A DNA stretch of 64,000 nucleotides from Euglena gracilis (Eukaryota; Euglenida; Euglenophyceae; Euglenales): assembly GCA_039621445.1 (NCBI GenBank), contig CP154956.1, positions 33,515,437 to 33,579,436 of the forward strand, given 5' to 3'. The notes under the pieces were generated by a model. It was not told the origin of the DNA and ran no database searches. It worked only from the letters and a program-made list of their open reading frames with translations. This document shows, one piece after another, positions 43,401-55,680 of this stretch. Both the position numbers and the translations under genes were made by a program. Numbering within the stretch: position 1 is the first letter of the stretch; every line of letters starts with the position of its first letter.

Positions 43401-45554
43401 GAGGCCCTTGAGAAAATCAAGGTTTTGCTTTTGGAGAATGTTGTCCTCGAAATCGCGGACCCGTACAAACCATACGTGTTGGAAGTCGACAGCAGCGATT
43501 ACGCTGTTGGCGGAGTTCTTAGCCAGCATAATGCGGCGAATGAGCTCCGACCTGTGGCTTTCTTCAGCAGAAAGTTACAGGGCGACGATGGAAAAGGTCA
43601 AGTCAAATGGAGTATACGCGAGAAGGAAACCTACGCAATCGTGCTTATACTCCAGAAATTCCGAAGCTGGGTAGCCAGCAGCCTCGTCCAGATCCTCGTC
43701 AAGACCGACCATGAGAGTCTCCAACACTGGTACACCGAGGATTTGAACAAGGCCATGTCATCGGTCGGAAGGCGATGCAGATGGCATGAGTTCTTGAGTC
43801 AATTCAACCTTGTGGTTATCTATACCCCTGGTCACACACAAAAAGTAGCGGATCCGCTCAGTCGGGCCCCTTGGTATTACCCTGGGAACCCGGATGAGGG
43901 AGACACGACTTTTCATGGAAGTCAGGAAGCTGACGACTACGCACGTCGAAACGACGCTGCGGATAATCTTTTGGATTCTTTTCCCGTTTCACAACTATTC
44001 CTGGTCGCACCAGTGCGAGGAAGGCGCCGACGTGGAAGCACGTCCGGGCCCCGGCGTATTACGCGCACGGAGTCCCCTTCTCCACTGTTCTTTCGCGAAT
44101 GGGATTATAGTCGTGATCCGGTGTATGACACCATTGTCACCAGACTTCGTAATGGCGAAGTGCTGGACAATTACACTCTTTCACCTTTACGGTTGGTTTT
44201 TCGCAATGAATCGGGTTACAAATATTGTATCCCCCAGGACCTGGTTGATGATGTGATTTTGTGCTATCACAACCATGGTCACCCTGGGGCCCCCAAACTT
44301 CTTTCGTTGGTGGGCCGCAGGTACTGTACAACCCTGAGCGAAAAAGAACTTTACTCACGCTGTTTGCGAATAGCGCAACGGTGTCAAATTTGTCAAGCGG
44401 TAAAACCCCGCAGAGGTACCCCCCCTGGTACGATGGACTTTTTCCGCGTACCCCCTGACATTTTTACATCCCTCTGCATGGATTTTCTGGAATTAGAACC
44501 GTGCAAAGGAACAGACGACAAAATTTACGATTACGTTTTTGTTGTCGTCTGCAGGCTGAGTGGGTACATTGTAGCCATTCCATGCCAGAAGCCAGGGTTG
44601 ACTGCCCAAAGTTTGGCAGCTATATTTTTGGAGAAATGCATTTGCTTAATGGGTTTACCGAACGAAGTCGTGAGTGATCAAGACCATTTGATTTCTTCAA
44701 GGTTTTTCACCACTTTGTGCGGTTTACTCGGAATCGAGCAACATTTTTCCATTATATACCGACCCAAAGGCAATGGTAGAGCCGAGGCAGCCGTGAAATC
44801 CGTCGTGAATATGCTTCGCCTTTCACTGGCTGACTCGCGCAGCAACTGGATATCAGTTCTACCATGGTCTTTGTTTTATATCAATACCCTACCAGGGTTG
44901 GTTTTGCCGCACTCTCCTTATAAATTAGTTTTCGGACGGGACCCTCCGGCCATAGGGGATGTCCCTTCGGAGAGACCCGCCCGAACGAGTGTCAGTTGCG
45001 AGACCTGGTTTGCGGAAGTAGAAAATCTACGTTCTGCGGTCCAGAAGCGCGTGACTGATATTCATGCAGCAAAACGGAAATCGTTTTTGCAGAACTTCAA
45101 GTCACCTGTGTATAGTCCCGGTGACCGCGTGTGGGTACGGAATAGCCGTACTCGCATGCAGTCTTCCAAGCTGGACCCCCTCTGGCTCGGCCCCTGTGAA
45201 ATCCTAGAAAGACTAGGTACCAGCGGGCGTTACAAGGTTGCATTACCGAATGGTGTTGAGGACGTTCATATGGACGACTTCAAACCATACCTGTCGCCAC
45301 CGGATGGGAAACCCATCCCGTGTTTGCACTTCAAACCCCGTTCCAGATTACCTGAGACGGACGACTTTGTAGTCGATAAAATTATCGATCACAAAATCGA
45401 CAAGGGTATGCACCTTTGGAAGGTCCGCTGGAAAGGGTATGGACCCGAGGAGGACACTTGGGAGCCAGCAACCAGTTTTGTTGGGTATGTCCAGCAAGAT
45501 TGGAAGCTTTGGAACAAGAAGCATAACATTGATGTTTCCATGACAAACTTTTGA
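40461..45554 (+). pseudogene. Pol of chromovirus copy 2 (single stop, otherwise open)
   Basis: One frame runs from the gag UAG to TGA at 45,552-45,554 with only a TAA at 41,424-41,426, where copy 1 has TCC. It contains protease (LIDTGCR), RT (FDLEDGFHQMHL, YIDDVLVG), RNase H, integrase (HHCC, DDE) and the chromodomain. Six bases are missing in RT relative to copy 1 (KKWRLDYRYL instead of KKWRLVLDYRYL). The intact RNase H-integrase joint (GHTQKVADPLSRAPW) shows where copy 1 lost its frame. Confidence 0.9.
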
Positions 45555-45633
45555 GGATACATGGGAAATCCATGTTGTTTTCGTTTGTTGTTTCTATCGT
45601 TTATTCTTATCATTCTTTCTTTCCGCAGAATTT

Positions 45634-48600
45634 TTGTTTGCCAACCAATACCCAAACCAGGGAGATACCCTTTCACTTGACAACAAACCACCCACACAAT
45701 TTACCGTACCGACCCCGGGCGGTATCATGCTGCCCGGTGGAAGGGATTCAGGCGGAGGACCGCCTTACCACCCCACCACTCACCCTCAACCTGACCAGTA
45801 TGCATACCGATACGGTACGCAGCCAGCTGCACGGACTGCGGCTCAGGGAAACCCTGAAGCCAGCAGCAGTAGCAGGATGACCCAGATGCCCGCGGAAGCG
45901 CGGCCATCTCAGCCATCAGGCTCTCGTCGCCTCCCACCGTATGCGGGTGTGATGATCCACCGCACGGCGGAGACGATGAACCGGGTTATGCGTATGAGCG
46001 CAAACCCGGCACCAGACCAACTCACACAGGCATTGTGGGATGACCACTGCCGTAAAGTTTTGACCATCGCGAATACCCCGCCAGCCCTGTGGTGTATGTG
46101 CGCCCAGGCGACGATGACCGGTCTGGTGTATTACACCGACCCGGACGCGTCGGGATTCGCGGCAGACATTACCATGCGTGACCTGGGCGTGGAAGTCCCG
46201 CCACAGGTCGCAAGGCAGGTACCACCCGTTGGCACTTACACTGCACATTTTCGTGCTCACTCCCCCGGATTACCCGAGGAAGAGACGGTGGAAGCACCTG
46301 TCCGGAGTGAACACCCACGTGTAAAAGAAAGTATTTTTCGATCCCCTGAGCGCATGCCCCGGCGGGATTATCCTGCGCAGGAGCCTGTGTCTCAGTACAC
46401 CGTCTCTGGGGATTATCCCCAGGAGGCGCCAATGCCACGGGATCAGTACGTATATCCACCTCAACCCCACCCAACCATACCTGACCCTATCCCACGACGT
46501 CCTGCGGAGGGAAATCCTCCCCCGACGTCTGACTCTGCCCGGAGCGCTCGTCCGCAGGAAGCCGCGGCAGCGCCTCGTGCGACACCAGTTCCCCCCGCAC
46601 GGGATGAACCCGTTAACCCGTGGACTGGTCGGTCGTTCGAGACTGAGGAGGACCGTCAACAGTATGAATATGCTGTGGCGATCCAACGACAAATCGCACG
46701 TCGCCCCCCTGTTTCCGCTGGCCAGGGATACCCTGCCCGGGCGGAAATGACACGGGAAGAGCGCCAGCAGTATGATGCTGCTGTGTCGGCTCTCACAGGA
46801 GTCCCAGCTCCATCACGGTTAAGTCAACCAGCGCGACAGCGGGACGTGGCTGTGGCGGAAGCGCCACCAGCACGACCCACAAGCTCTGCCGCCGGCAAAC
46901 GTGACCGCGGCCCGGAAAATCTGACGCCGCAGCCACAACGCCGCTCGCCGAGGTCGGAAAATCCGCCCGCGGCGATGCACGTCGACGCTGAGGAGGAAGC
47001 CCCGCCAGCGCCCGACGTGACGGCAGAACGGGCACGTCGGGAAACCCGACCATCCCCAGTCGCACCGGTTTACTCGAATCGTGGTGATGCTGAGCAGGAA
47101 TTTGCTCGAACACCAAGCACGGAATCCGTGACTTATCCTGTGTATACGGAAGAAGACCCAGAATACTGGGAATATTGGGACCCATATCGGGCGACAATAG
47201 AATGGTTGTCCAACACGAAGGGCAAGGGTAAAGGAAAAGGCAAGGGTAAGGGTAAAGGTAAAGGCCAGGAGAAAGGTGGGAAAGCCCCATCTGGGAAAGG
47301 CGGAAAACCCGCTGGACCACCTCCGGGCAAAGGCGGAAAATCTGCCGGACCCCCAGCAGGAAAAGGCGGAAAAGCCGCCGAACCTTTGAAAACGAAGGAC
47401 TAAGACGCTGACCAGCTGTTCGATTACTCGGATGAAATCTGGCCGAAAATCGACCAGGATCTCGAAAAGTACACGCGTGCTGGCAACGTGATCCACCGAC
47501 CACCGGAAGCGGTGCTTGCAGTGGTGCAGGATCGCATGCACGATCACTGCAAACGATTCATCTACAGTACCGAACTTCATGCGAAACGACACGGACGGAG
47601 GGCGAACCAACGGCAACGTCAGTGGTGACAACGCTACCCGTGCCAGTGCAGGATGAACCTACATTAGCACCGGTAGCGGCATCAGAGGCACGGGATGAGC
47701 CTGTACCTCCACACACAGCGGTCACTGCACCGAAGCGTGCGGGCACACGGACACCGGCACCTGAAAAACAGGCTGCACGGACATCCATGCCCCCACCACA
47801 GACTCCGCCAACGCGAAGTGCAGCGGCGACGCCCACACCCACACCATCCTCCACGGCTGCTCCTGGGAAACCCACGAGCGCAGCAAAAGAACGCGTAGGG
47901 CGACCCTCAGCTCGGGAAACCCCTGCTGAAGGTCAACGACGCTCGGTGTCGGGGAAAAGACCCCCGGCCCAGCCGTCACCACGCACCTGGTCAAGCAAGC
48001 GTGACGCCGAACGGCGACCCTCGGATGCTCCGGAAAGCGGAAGTCCGAAGGCCCCGGCCAAATCAAAGCCCGGTGCCGCGCCTTGCAAACCCTCACCTAA
48101 GACAGGTGATCAGCCCCCACCGAAAGGCGGTGGTGGTGCTGGAGGCCAGGGTGCATCTCTTTCTCGAGGATTAGCCTCGGGAGGAGGATTCGCACAGGTC
48201 ACATCATCCGGCTATGGGAAAACCTCACAGCCGAAACCACCTACGAAGGGGCAGGGAAAATCCCGCGCCTCTACGACTACGACACCTTCGGACGGCGAAG
48301 TTGTCATCGACTGGAATGCGATGACTCAGGATGATCCTGAGACTCATGACCTGAAAAACAGGTACATGATGATCGAACACAAGCTGCGAACAGACCAATG
48401 CCTCAATCGGTGGATTGAACCACTGTTCTGTCAAGGACGGAAATGGTCCTTTGACCAGAATGTCACCTGGAATTATTACAATTCCAGATCACACGTGTTT
48501 TGGCCCAATACTTCGGCGAGGAATTCCTCGTCGACAGAACATCGGAAAACCGATTTGTGTGGATCTGCACTGTTTGCCACAGGATGTACAGCAGTGCTCC

Positions 48601-49507
48601 TGACTTGGGATTACCCCTCGTCCATGTGTGCAACCCTGTGGATCGGAAATCGTTCCACAAGGATATGTACATACCCAACTGTGCCGCCTTGGTATGTGCC
48701 AAGTGCGTGGACAGTTGGACCCACAAGCACAATTTTTGCTACACGGAGCGAGATGGTACGAATGTACCAGTACTCTGCGTCAATTGCCTGCGAGGTACCT
48801 TCTGGCACACTGCGGAAGGCGCAGTTCGCACAATCGTGCCGAGTGCCGAGAAGCCACTGGAGGAATACTCCACCTTGAACAAAAAGTTCAAGGACTTCTT
48901 CAAATATGCCAACCTCAAGCTCGACGACTACCGCCACACGGGAATGGCCCGTGGGTGGCAGATCGACAGTGGGGCGATACGCCTCGCTGCTGAGGAAGCA
49001 GGGGTAAGATTACCTTACCTCTGGGAGACAGCGGACAGGGAAAAGATACTTTTCCGCCTGTTCACAACCCAGGACCGAAACGGTCGCTGGTGCCTACCAC
49101 AATGGCCACCCGAAAAACACGGGATGACCTGGAAGGACTGGTTAGGGGCCGTATTGCGACCCCATACAGTCCGGGCGGAATGCGCCTATCACGTTCCCAT
49201 CGACTTCCACCCGGGGAATGCCCCGCAGGTGTCAGCCAATCACCCTCGGAGAAACTACTTTATCTGGCCAGCCACTTTGCCCCGAAAATTCTGGGAGAAG
49301 CTGCAGTGGTTTCTCGCGGAAAGAGCGAGTGCCACCAAGCAGACAGTACCCGAAGGATGGGTTCGGGACTGGATCGCACCTGATTTCGACTACGACTCGC
49401 CAGAAACCTGGCTCGTCGACAGGCCACAGCCACCACAATTCCAGATGGTCCTTGTGGAAGATCCCTTGGACTCCCGCCATGACTATTGGCGGCTGGAGCG
49501 GATGTAA
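45634..49507 (+). pseudogene. Accessory ORF of chromovirus copy 2 (broken)
   Basis: This is homologous to 23,589-29,012; the conserved ATG is at 45,727. The first 558 codons match copy 1, then a TAA at 47,401 stops it. A deletion of about 1.66 kb (copy 1 positions about 25,440-27,106) removes the central CRFC...HQC region. A one-base loss near 48,490 shifts the frame, and the C-terminal Cys-rich region follows intact (48,500-49,507). The extreme C-terminus differs from copy 1 (RHDYWRLERM versus LPP) because of a four-base length difference. Confidence 0.85.
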
Positions 49508-50404
49508 TGCCGAAACGGCATTACCAAGCCCATGTAAGGTAAGCGCCTTCATGGAGCTCATACACTATATATATACACTGGAAGCGGAAATCGCTAAACA
49601 GCCCTGGGATGAACCTGGGTCTGTGTCCCTCAGCGCTCTGGATGGAAGCATCCAAGAGCCCCCCCCCCCCTGCCAACCCATTATACCAGTGACCATGCGG
49701 ACGGAAACCGTCTGCGGGAGGTAATCGCCTCTTATTGCGTCGTGAAGGAGCTACTGCTGTGAAGACCTTGGCAGCCGGGAAACCTGGCAAGCCGCTAAGT
49801 GACGCACAGCACACAGCGCGCACGCCGTAATAATAGGCCAACTTGTCACTTTTCGGCCGTAAGGCCCTTAAGGCTGCCAGACAGCAAAAATTCTGTTCTG
49901 GCCTAAGCCAGCCCCCCTCTCCTCCCAACTTTCCCCCCACCCCCGCAAAGCTGTCGCCGGCAGTCGGTTTTGTAAGTAGGCTTTTGTTTCCTAGTGCGGA
50001 TATGACCGCCTAGGAGCCTTATCCGGGTATGACCAGGATAAGAGCCTGCCCCCCCCCCCCCTTCCACACCTCTCCCTTGGGTTTTCAGCGAATCGCTTGA
50101 CCAACCCCGCGTGCCTTTGGCACACCCAAACTGGGTGGATGGGACACTTTGTCAGGAAACCTGCCAAGCCCCGGTTCCCACAGTGGGCTTTTTCACACCC
50201 CACCTAAGCCGAAACGGCTAATAGGTAACCGCGAAACGCGGCTAACCTTTTGCGCGTTTTTGGGCTTTGGGTGGATGCCACTGTGCGGAAAGGAGAGACA
50301 CCGAATGGAGAAGTGAACCCCACCTGGGGCAGCGTCAGATATCCTGACTGGACCTGGGAATCCCTGGTCCATGACGGAAATCGGGCGTAGCCCTGGGAGG
50401 GGGA

Positions 50405-50832
50405 TGTGTACCAGGTACGTCCCAGCTCTGTAGGATATCTGCAGAGTGGGTTCTGTGACGGTCGCACCACTGTGGAAACCCACAGCTGGTAAGATCGTGG
50501 CAGACCCTTCTGAGATCTGCCCCTGGACACGTCAGCACTTTTCTCTCCTTCCCCCACAGGTGGTATTCTTTACTCTCACAATCTCCAAGTTTCACCATTG
50601 GTTTTGTCAGAGGGAAAAACCCTCGGAACAATCGACTTTGATCTCAGAAGAAACTTCTGAATCTTTGCTTTGTGCTTTGCTTCTTGGGGAATTGGGAAGA
50701 AAAGGGGAAAACCACTTTTCGTTACTCCAAAGACTTTTCCCTACCATAAGTAGGCTGCGCACCAAGGCGAAAGCGAAAGGCTTTTACAGAAAGTTCCAAA
50801 AAGGAGAAAAGGGAAAGCTTTGGACGTACACT
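50405..50832 (+). repeat. 3' LTR of chromovirus copy 2
   Basis: 428 bp, intact, preceded by the polypurine tract GGGAGGGGGA (50,395-50,404) and followed by CAAAG. It carries variants shared with the scrambled 5' LTR (for example TTTTGTCAGAGG and CTCGGAACAATCGACTTTG), distinguishing copy 2 from copy 1. Confidence 0.95.
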
Positions 50833-50837
50833 CAAAG

Positions 50838-51797
50838 GCAAGGACGGCAAGAGCAACGTCTCGGCCGTCCAGGAGCAGTATCATGAGTGACGGGGCCGCC
50901 CAGGCCCCAGGGATGGGGGACTGGGCCGGCCGTCAAATCCCAACGCCAGCGTGAGCGTGCGGGCAATCACCCAAGAGCCCCGCACGCCCCCCAGACCCAG
51001 CAAGCCCCAAATCTCCCAAGGAGGGGAGAGACCGTGCCCTGAAGCACACGGTCAAGGCGGGGCCCATCAGATTTCGACAAACAACTACTGGTCCGTGCTA
51101 CAGAAGAAGTCCCGTCGTTCCGAGCAATCGTCTGCGGCGCGACCGGTCTCGTCTGCGCAGTCCTCGCCCCCCGCCAAGCCAGCAGCGTCCGTGCAATCGT
51201 CTACGCAGCATCGTGCCACCGCGACGCCCCCAGCCCGGCAGCATCAGGAGCGAGCACCGCGCCAGTCCGCACCAAGCCGGACGACGCTGCCCCCGCCATC
51301 AGCAGCGCCGTCAGCGGCACCACGCTCCCCACCCGCAGCAACCAGCGCCCCGTCCCCCCCCCGCAGAGCGCACCGTCCTCTCGGGCGGCACCGAAGCAGG
51401 CCGCATCGTCACCGACAACCTCGACGCCAAAGAGGTGGGCACTGGACCTGTTCTCCGGAACGGGTTCGGTGAAGCGGGCGCTGGAGAAGCTCGGCTACTC
51501 CGTCATCTCGGTGGATGCCGACCCGCGGTGGAAGGCGGACAAGACGGTGGACGTGCGGCGCTGGCGGTACTGGGAGGAGTACTGGCCCGGCGACTTCGAG
51601 CTGGTCGCCGCCTCGCCGCCGTGCACCGAGTACTCCAGCGCGATGACGACCCGGAGGCGGCGGCTGCGGAAGGCCGACTTCCTGGTCCGCAAGACGAAGG
51701 AGATCATCGCCTACCTGCGGCCGTCCCTGTGGTGGCTGGAGAATCCCCGCTATGGGAAACTCCGCCACCGCAAGGTCGTGGAGGACATGCAGTACGT
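50838..51797 (+). pseudogene. Element E0: Gag end, UGA-CGG, linker and truncated cytosine-methyltransferase domain
   Basis: The Gag tail resumes (GKDGKSNVSAVQEQYHE) and ends at TGA 50,888-50,890, followed by CGG and a 6-bp GC stem (50,892-50,908). The same frame continues as a Pro/Ser/Gln-rich linker to a nine-C run at 51,354, where a one-base shift leads into the methyltransferase. This has motif I (WALDLFSGTGSV), an acidic SVDAD loop, the catalytic SPPCTEYS and ENPRYGKLR, as in C5-cytosine DNA methyltransferases. The homologous sequence stops at about 51,797 (VVEDMQYVD), so the target-recognition region and later motifs are missing. Such capture by LTR elements is known from dinoflagellates. 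This copy cannot be active. Confidence 0.75.
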
Positions 51798-52415
51798 CGA
51801 TGCAAATGTCACACGCACTGCAAATTCGTATTTCCATTTTTTTTCGAAATGGTGGGGTTCTGGTTGCTTTTCGGAGCAGACAAAGGCTAATTGTTTTGAT
51901 TCCCAAGGTGCTGAAAATAGGAGGTCGCATGGGTTCTAGACCTCTCCTTGGTGTGTATCGCCGAAATTTTTTTTGTGCATCCTGACCATTCGGGCTCCGC
52001 ACTTCGAGATGGCGAGGTCCTGCTTTCCTTTCCGGCTGCTCTGTTCTGGTGTGTTTGTGCGTGCGCGGGTGGTGCTTCTTACTGCTTTTTGTTTCCGGAG
52101 TTGGCTGATTCTTAATTCAGCCCTTCGACCTCAAGGAGAAAGCCTTTCAACTCAACGAGTTCAAAAACGTTCACCACATCAACCAACCAGACACCTCGGG
52201 CTCCGCACTTTGCCCTTGTGAGGCCATGCCTTGCTCGCCGGCGGTGTTGTTTGGATTGTGACGCGTTGGGTTAGGAGTCCCTGCTTAGTGCCTTTTTTTC
52301 GCCGGAGTTGGCTGATTCCTAATTTGCCCTTCGACAACCCAGAAGAAAGGAACTTCAATTCAAGAAGCTTGACAATTCAATATCAAAGATTTGAATCAAT
52401 CGAATTATCCAGAAA

Positions 52416-53159
52416 GTGAGACTCGTGGAGAATATCAAATCCAATTTTGTTGACACATTCAAGATTTCAATGAGAAATGCAATTGACAACACAAAGAAGA
52501 GCGTTGCTGAACAACAAGAACTTCCTGCAGCCACAGCTGGACGACCTGACGGCGCAGTTCAACCGTGGCGAACCGTGGCTGTCCCTTCCCCCCCAGAAAA
52601 AGTTTTTAAAAACCCACCCAGGGACAGCCACGGAAGCCGGCAGACAGTGGTCAGAACCCGAAGGACACCAAAGCCAAGGCAGCTGTCAGGCCACAACGGC
52701 AAGGGCCATGGAGGCCCGTATCCCATTTACACCAACACCTTGTTCAAGCTGGGCCACGGAGGCCAGAACAGCAAGCTGGGCCATGGCGGCCAAAACAGCA
52801 AAGGCCATGGTGGCCGATGGAACAAAGGCCAGGGCGGCCAGCAATACCAAGGCCAGGGTGGCCAACAATACCAAAGCCATGGTGGCAGATTCCACAACAA
52901 GATGCCCAGTGGCAGGGGCAGGACAGGTCAACAACACCTCCCCAATCGTTTCTTCATCACAAACCCCATCAGGGGAAAAGGATTGGCCCCCAGAGGCCCC
53001 CCAAGATTTTCAATGGGCATGGCGCCTGCAGGGCCCTGTAGGGGGGCACCCCTGGGTGTGATGTGTCCGTGGATTCCACAGGCCCCATCACTGGGGTCCT
53101 TCCCCCTGGCTGCCCCATCACTGGGGTCACATCTGGCTGCCCCATCACTGGGGCTGTAG
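52416..53159 (+). CDS. Gag-like Gly/His/Gln-rich ORF of element M
   Basis: A 248-codon frame starts near RLVENIKSNFVDTFKISMRN and carries a tandem repeat of GHGGQNSK/GQGGQQYQ type (about 52,745-52,890). The underlying DNA repeat is GGCCATGGTGGCC-like. By position it is the gag of a DIRS-like element. An overlapping frame (52,477-53,061) starts with an ATG-like context but shows no better composition, so the translated frame is uncertain. The start codon is not fixed, since the listed start is not a clear ATG. Confidence 0.4.
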   Translation: MRLVENIKSNFVDTFKISMRNAIDNTKKSVAEQQELPAATAGRPDGAVQPWRTVAVPSPPEKVFKNPPRDSHGSRQTVVRTRRTPKPRQLSGHNGKGHGGPYPIYTNTLFKLGHGGQNSKLGHGGQNSKGHGGRWNKGQGGQQYQGQGGQQYQSHGGRFHNKMPSGRGRTGQQHLPNRFFITNPIRGKGLAPRGPPRFSMGMAPAGPCRGAPLGVMCPWIPQAPSLGSFPLAAPSLGSHLAAPSLGL

Positions 53160-53446
53160 CTGGCCCTGCCATAGGGCTTCCCAAAGACAGGCATTCCCCC
53201 TGTTTTGGAATGATGCAATGGGGACATCAAAAAGGCCAGTGGGGCCAGAATTATCGTCAAGGCCACTGGGGCCATTATCATTCTTATTGCCATTGGGCCC
53301 AACACCATCCTCAACAACAACAAATTTAAGGCCACTGGGGCCATCAATTATCAGAAGGGGAAAAACCCCAGAAGCTAAAAGGCTGTCCCCCAGCAGGAGG
53401 TTTAAATGTACGGTGGCAGCCCCAGGAGGATGCCCCCAAAGGGGCA

Positions 53447-55680
53447 GTGGAGGACAAGGGGGCAACCCCCCCTCAAAATTCTTTGTCAATGCCCATGGCA
53501 GGGGCAAACCAAAACAAGGGGGAGACCCAAAAAGGGGCCCCTATGGTATGTCATTTGACAACACCAACAACAAAGTGGAGGATCAGAGAGTCTGTGAGCA
53601 GAGCATGCACACCCCCCCAGCCACCTTCAGAGAATACTCAATCCCTAGTGGCACCAGGGGTGCAATGTCCAACACCCCCCACCCAGCACCCAGAAAATCA
53701 TCTAGTTGGGAAAATACATTCCATGGAGGAAAAATGGGGAGACACCCCCCTGCACCAAAGACTTCAAAAAAGTCTAAAATGGTGGACAAAAAATGCCCCC
53801 CCAGCAACATGTCAACTGATAAAAAATGGAATTCAACCCCCCTGGGTGAATCCCCCAAAATTGTCCACCCACCCAAAACCCAGGGCCAACCTGGACCTGA
53901 ACCAGGCAGAAAACATTCTGCTAGATTACGAAAAAACTGGGGCAGTGAAACGAGTTTGGGATTCAAAAACCCAGCATTTGATCCCATGGTTTTTAATTTC
54001 AAAACCAGAAGGGGGAACAACCAAGTGGAGAATGATCAGCGACTGCAGAGAAATAAATCAGCAGTTTCAAGTAAAACCTTTCAGGCTGGATCATATCCAG
54101 CACATTTTTCCAGTTTTGGAAAAAGGCAACTGGGCAGCAAAAATAGACCTGAAGGATGCCTATTTTCATATTCCAGTAAGTCCAGGCCTAAGGCCATTTT
54201 TAAGGCATCAGGTAGGGGGGCAGACCTGGGAATTCCAAACAGGCTGCTTCGGGCTAAATGTAATGCCCCAAATTTTTATGTCAGTCATGAAAACGTTCGA
54301 AAAGCTGTGGAGAAAAAGGGCATCCAGGTGTTTATTTACCTGGACGACATTTTGCTGGTGGCCCCCACCCAAAACACATTGCAAAATCACCTCAACAGAG
54401 TAGTCAAAGATTTGCTGGATTCTGGGTTCAAAATCAATGTGAAAAAGTCCACCCTCCAGCCCACCCAAGTGGTAACCCATCTGGGTTTTCAACTGAACTT
54501 CCAAGAAGGAAAGCTACAGGTGCCCCCCCAGAAAGTCAAAACCATAAAAAAGGAGCTGGGAAAAATCGTGAAAAAAGATTACATGTCAAAAAGGCAGTTG
54601 GCTGCCATTTTGGGCCAAATAAGATTCAATCTAATGGCCCTGCCCTTTTTAAGGGCTTTTACAGACACCCTGGCAAATTTTTTGGTGGTAAAGTCCACAG
54701 CCCCCTCGGACTCAAAACACCCCATTTCTCAGGAAATCAAGGCCCAATTAAGGGAAATAAAAATTCTGCTGGACACCTGGGGAGGCAGACCCTTCCCCCA
54801 AAATACAACCAGAATGTTGCACTCAGACAGCAGCACCCATGCCTGGGGGGGGGCTAGACATCCACACAGGAGAAATTGTGCAGGAATTTTGGAGAAAAGA
54901 CTCCATTTTGCACATCAATGTAAAGGAGCTCAGCGCAGCAATCAGCACTGTGAAAAGTTTGAGCAAACCTGGAGAAACCGTTTCCTTGTCAGAGGACAAC
55001 CAGGTAATTTATTTTTACCTAACAAAAGGTGGGGGCAGAAAGGACCCCTTCAACACAACACTAAGACCATTTTTCAAGTGGTGCATGGAGCACCAAGTAA
55101 ACCTCCAAGTCAACTGGGTGCCTTCAAAGGAATGCCTAGCAGACCCCATCAGCAGGTGGGAAATGGACAGGGGGGATTATTCTTCAAACCCCCAACTTTT
55201 TCAATGGCTGAGACAGCAGTTCCAAGATTTCATAAATCTGGAAACAGATTTATTTGCCTCCCCAGGCAACAAAAAACTGTCCAAATTTGTGGCCAGGTGG
55301 CCCCATTGGGAAGCCACAGCAGTAAATGCATTACAACGTCCACTGGACAGCATGGGGGATTTTTATGCAAACCCCCCCCTGGTCAATAATTCAAAAATTT
55401 TTACCCAGGTTGAAAATGTTTCCACAGACCAAAGTTTTGATGGTCACCCCCTACTGGGATTCAGCCACGTGGTGGCCCCAATTAATAAAAATGAAAGTGC
55501 CAGGGACCCCCTGCCTGAAAATCACCCCCTACAAGGGCATGTTCACTAACTGCAGGGGGGAGCAAATGCCACCCCCCAGGTGGCCCCTCCTTTGCATGAT
55601 TTGCGCAGGCAAATTTTGGAGGGGAAACAAATTCAAGTTAAAACCATTGAAGACTTCCTGGGGAGAAACCCCAGTTTAAA
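53447..55680 (+). pseudogene. Reverse transcriptase-RNase H of element M (frameshifted)
   Basis: RT copies element RNA into DNA. Visible motifs are WRMISDCREINQQF, KIDLKDAYFHIPVSP and GLNVMPQIF up to about 54,290, then in another frame VFIYLDDILLVAP (YLDD, about 54,340) and KRQLAAILGQIRFN. RNase H begins with LHSDSSTHAWGG (about 54,820). The frame then changes at a ten-G run (54,843) to HINVKELSAAISTVKSL and the DIRS-type LETDLFASPGNKKLSKFVAR, and again near 55,450. At least three frame changes are needed, two of them at homopolymers, so either decay or sequencing error applies. Confidence 0.8.

Larger units (their letters stand above)
35774..50832 (+). mobile_element. Ty3/gypsy chromovirus, copy 2, 15.1 kb, rearranged and degraded
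   Basis: This is the same family and orientation as copy 1, flanked by CAAAG (35,769-35,773 and 50,833-50,837). Differences from copy 1: a scrambled 5' LTR and leader, a 74-bp gag deletion, a TAA in pol at 41,424, a 6-bp deletion in RT, a stop at 47,401 and a 1.66 kb deletion in the accessory ORF, and a one-base loss near 48,490. The 5' LTR pieces share private variants with its 3' LTR, differing at only about four or five bases, so they belong to the same insertion and it is older than copy 1. Confidence 0.9.

Noticed and set aside
50951-51472. Independent Pro/Ser/Ala-rich protein gene
   Set aside because: It lies in the same frame as the E0 Gag tail and runs into the methyltransferase across a C-run, so it is better read as the linker of the E0 polyprotein.
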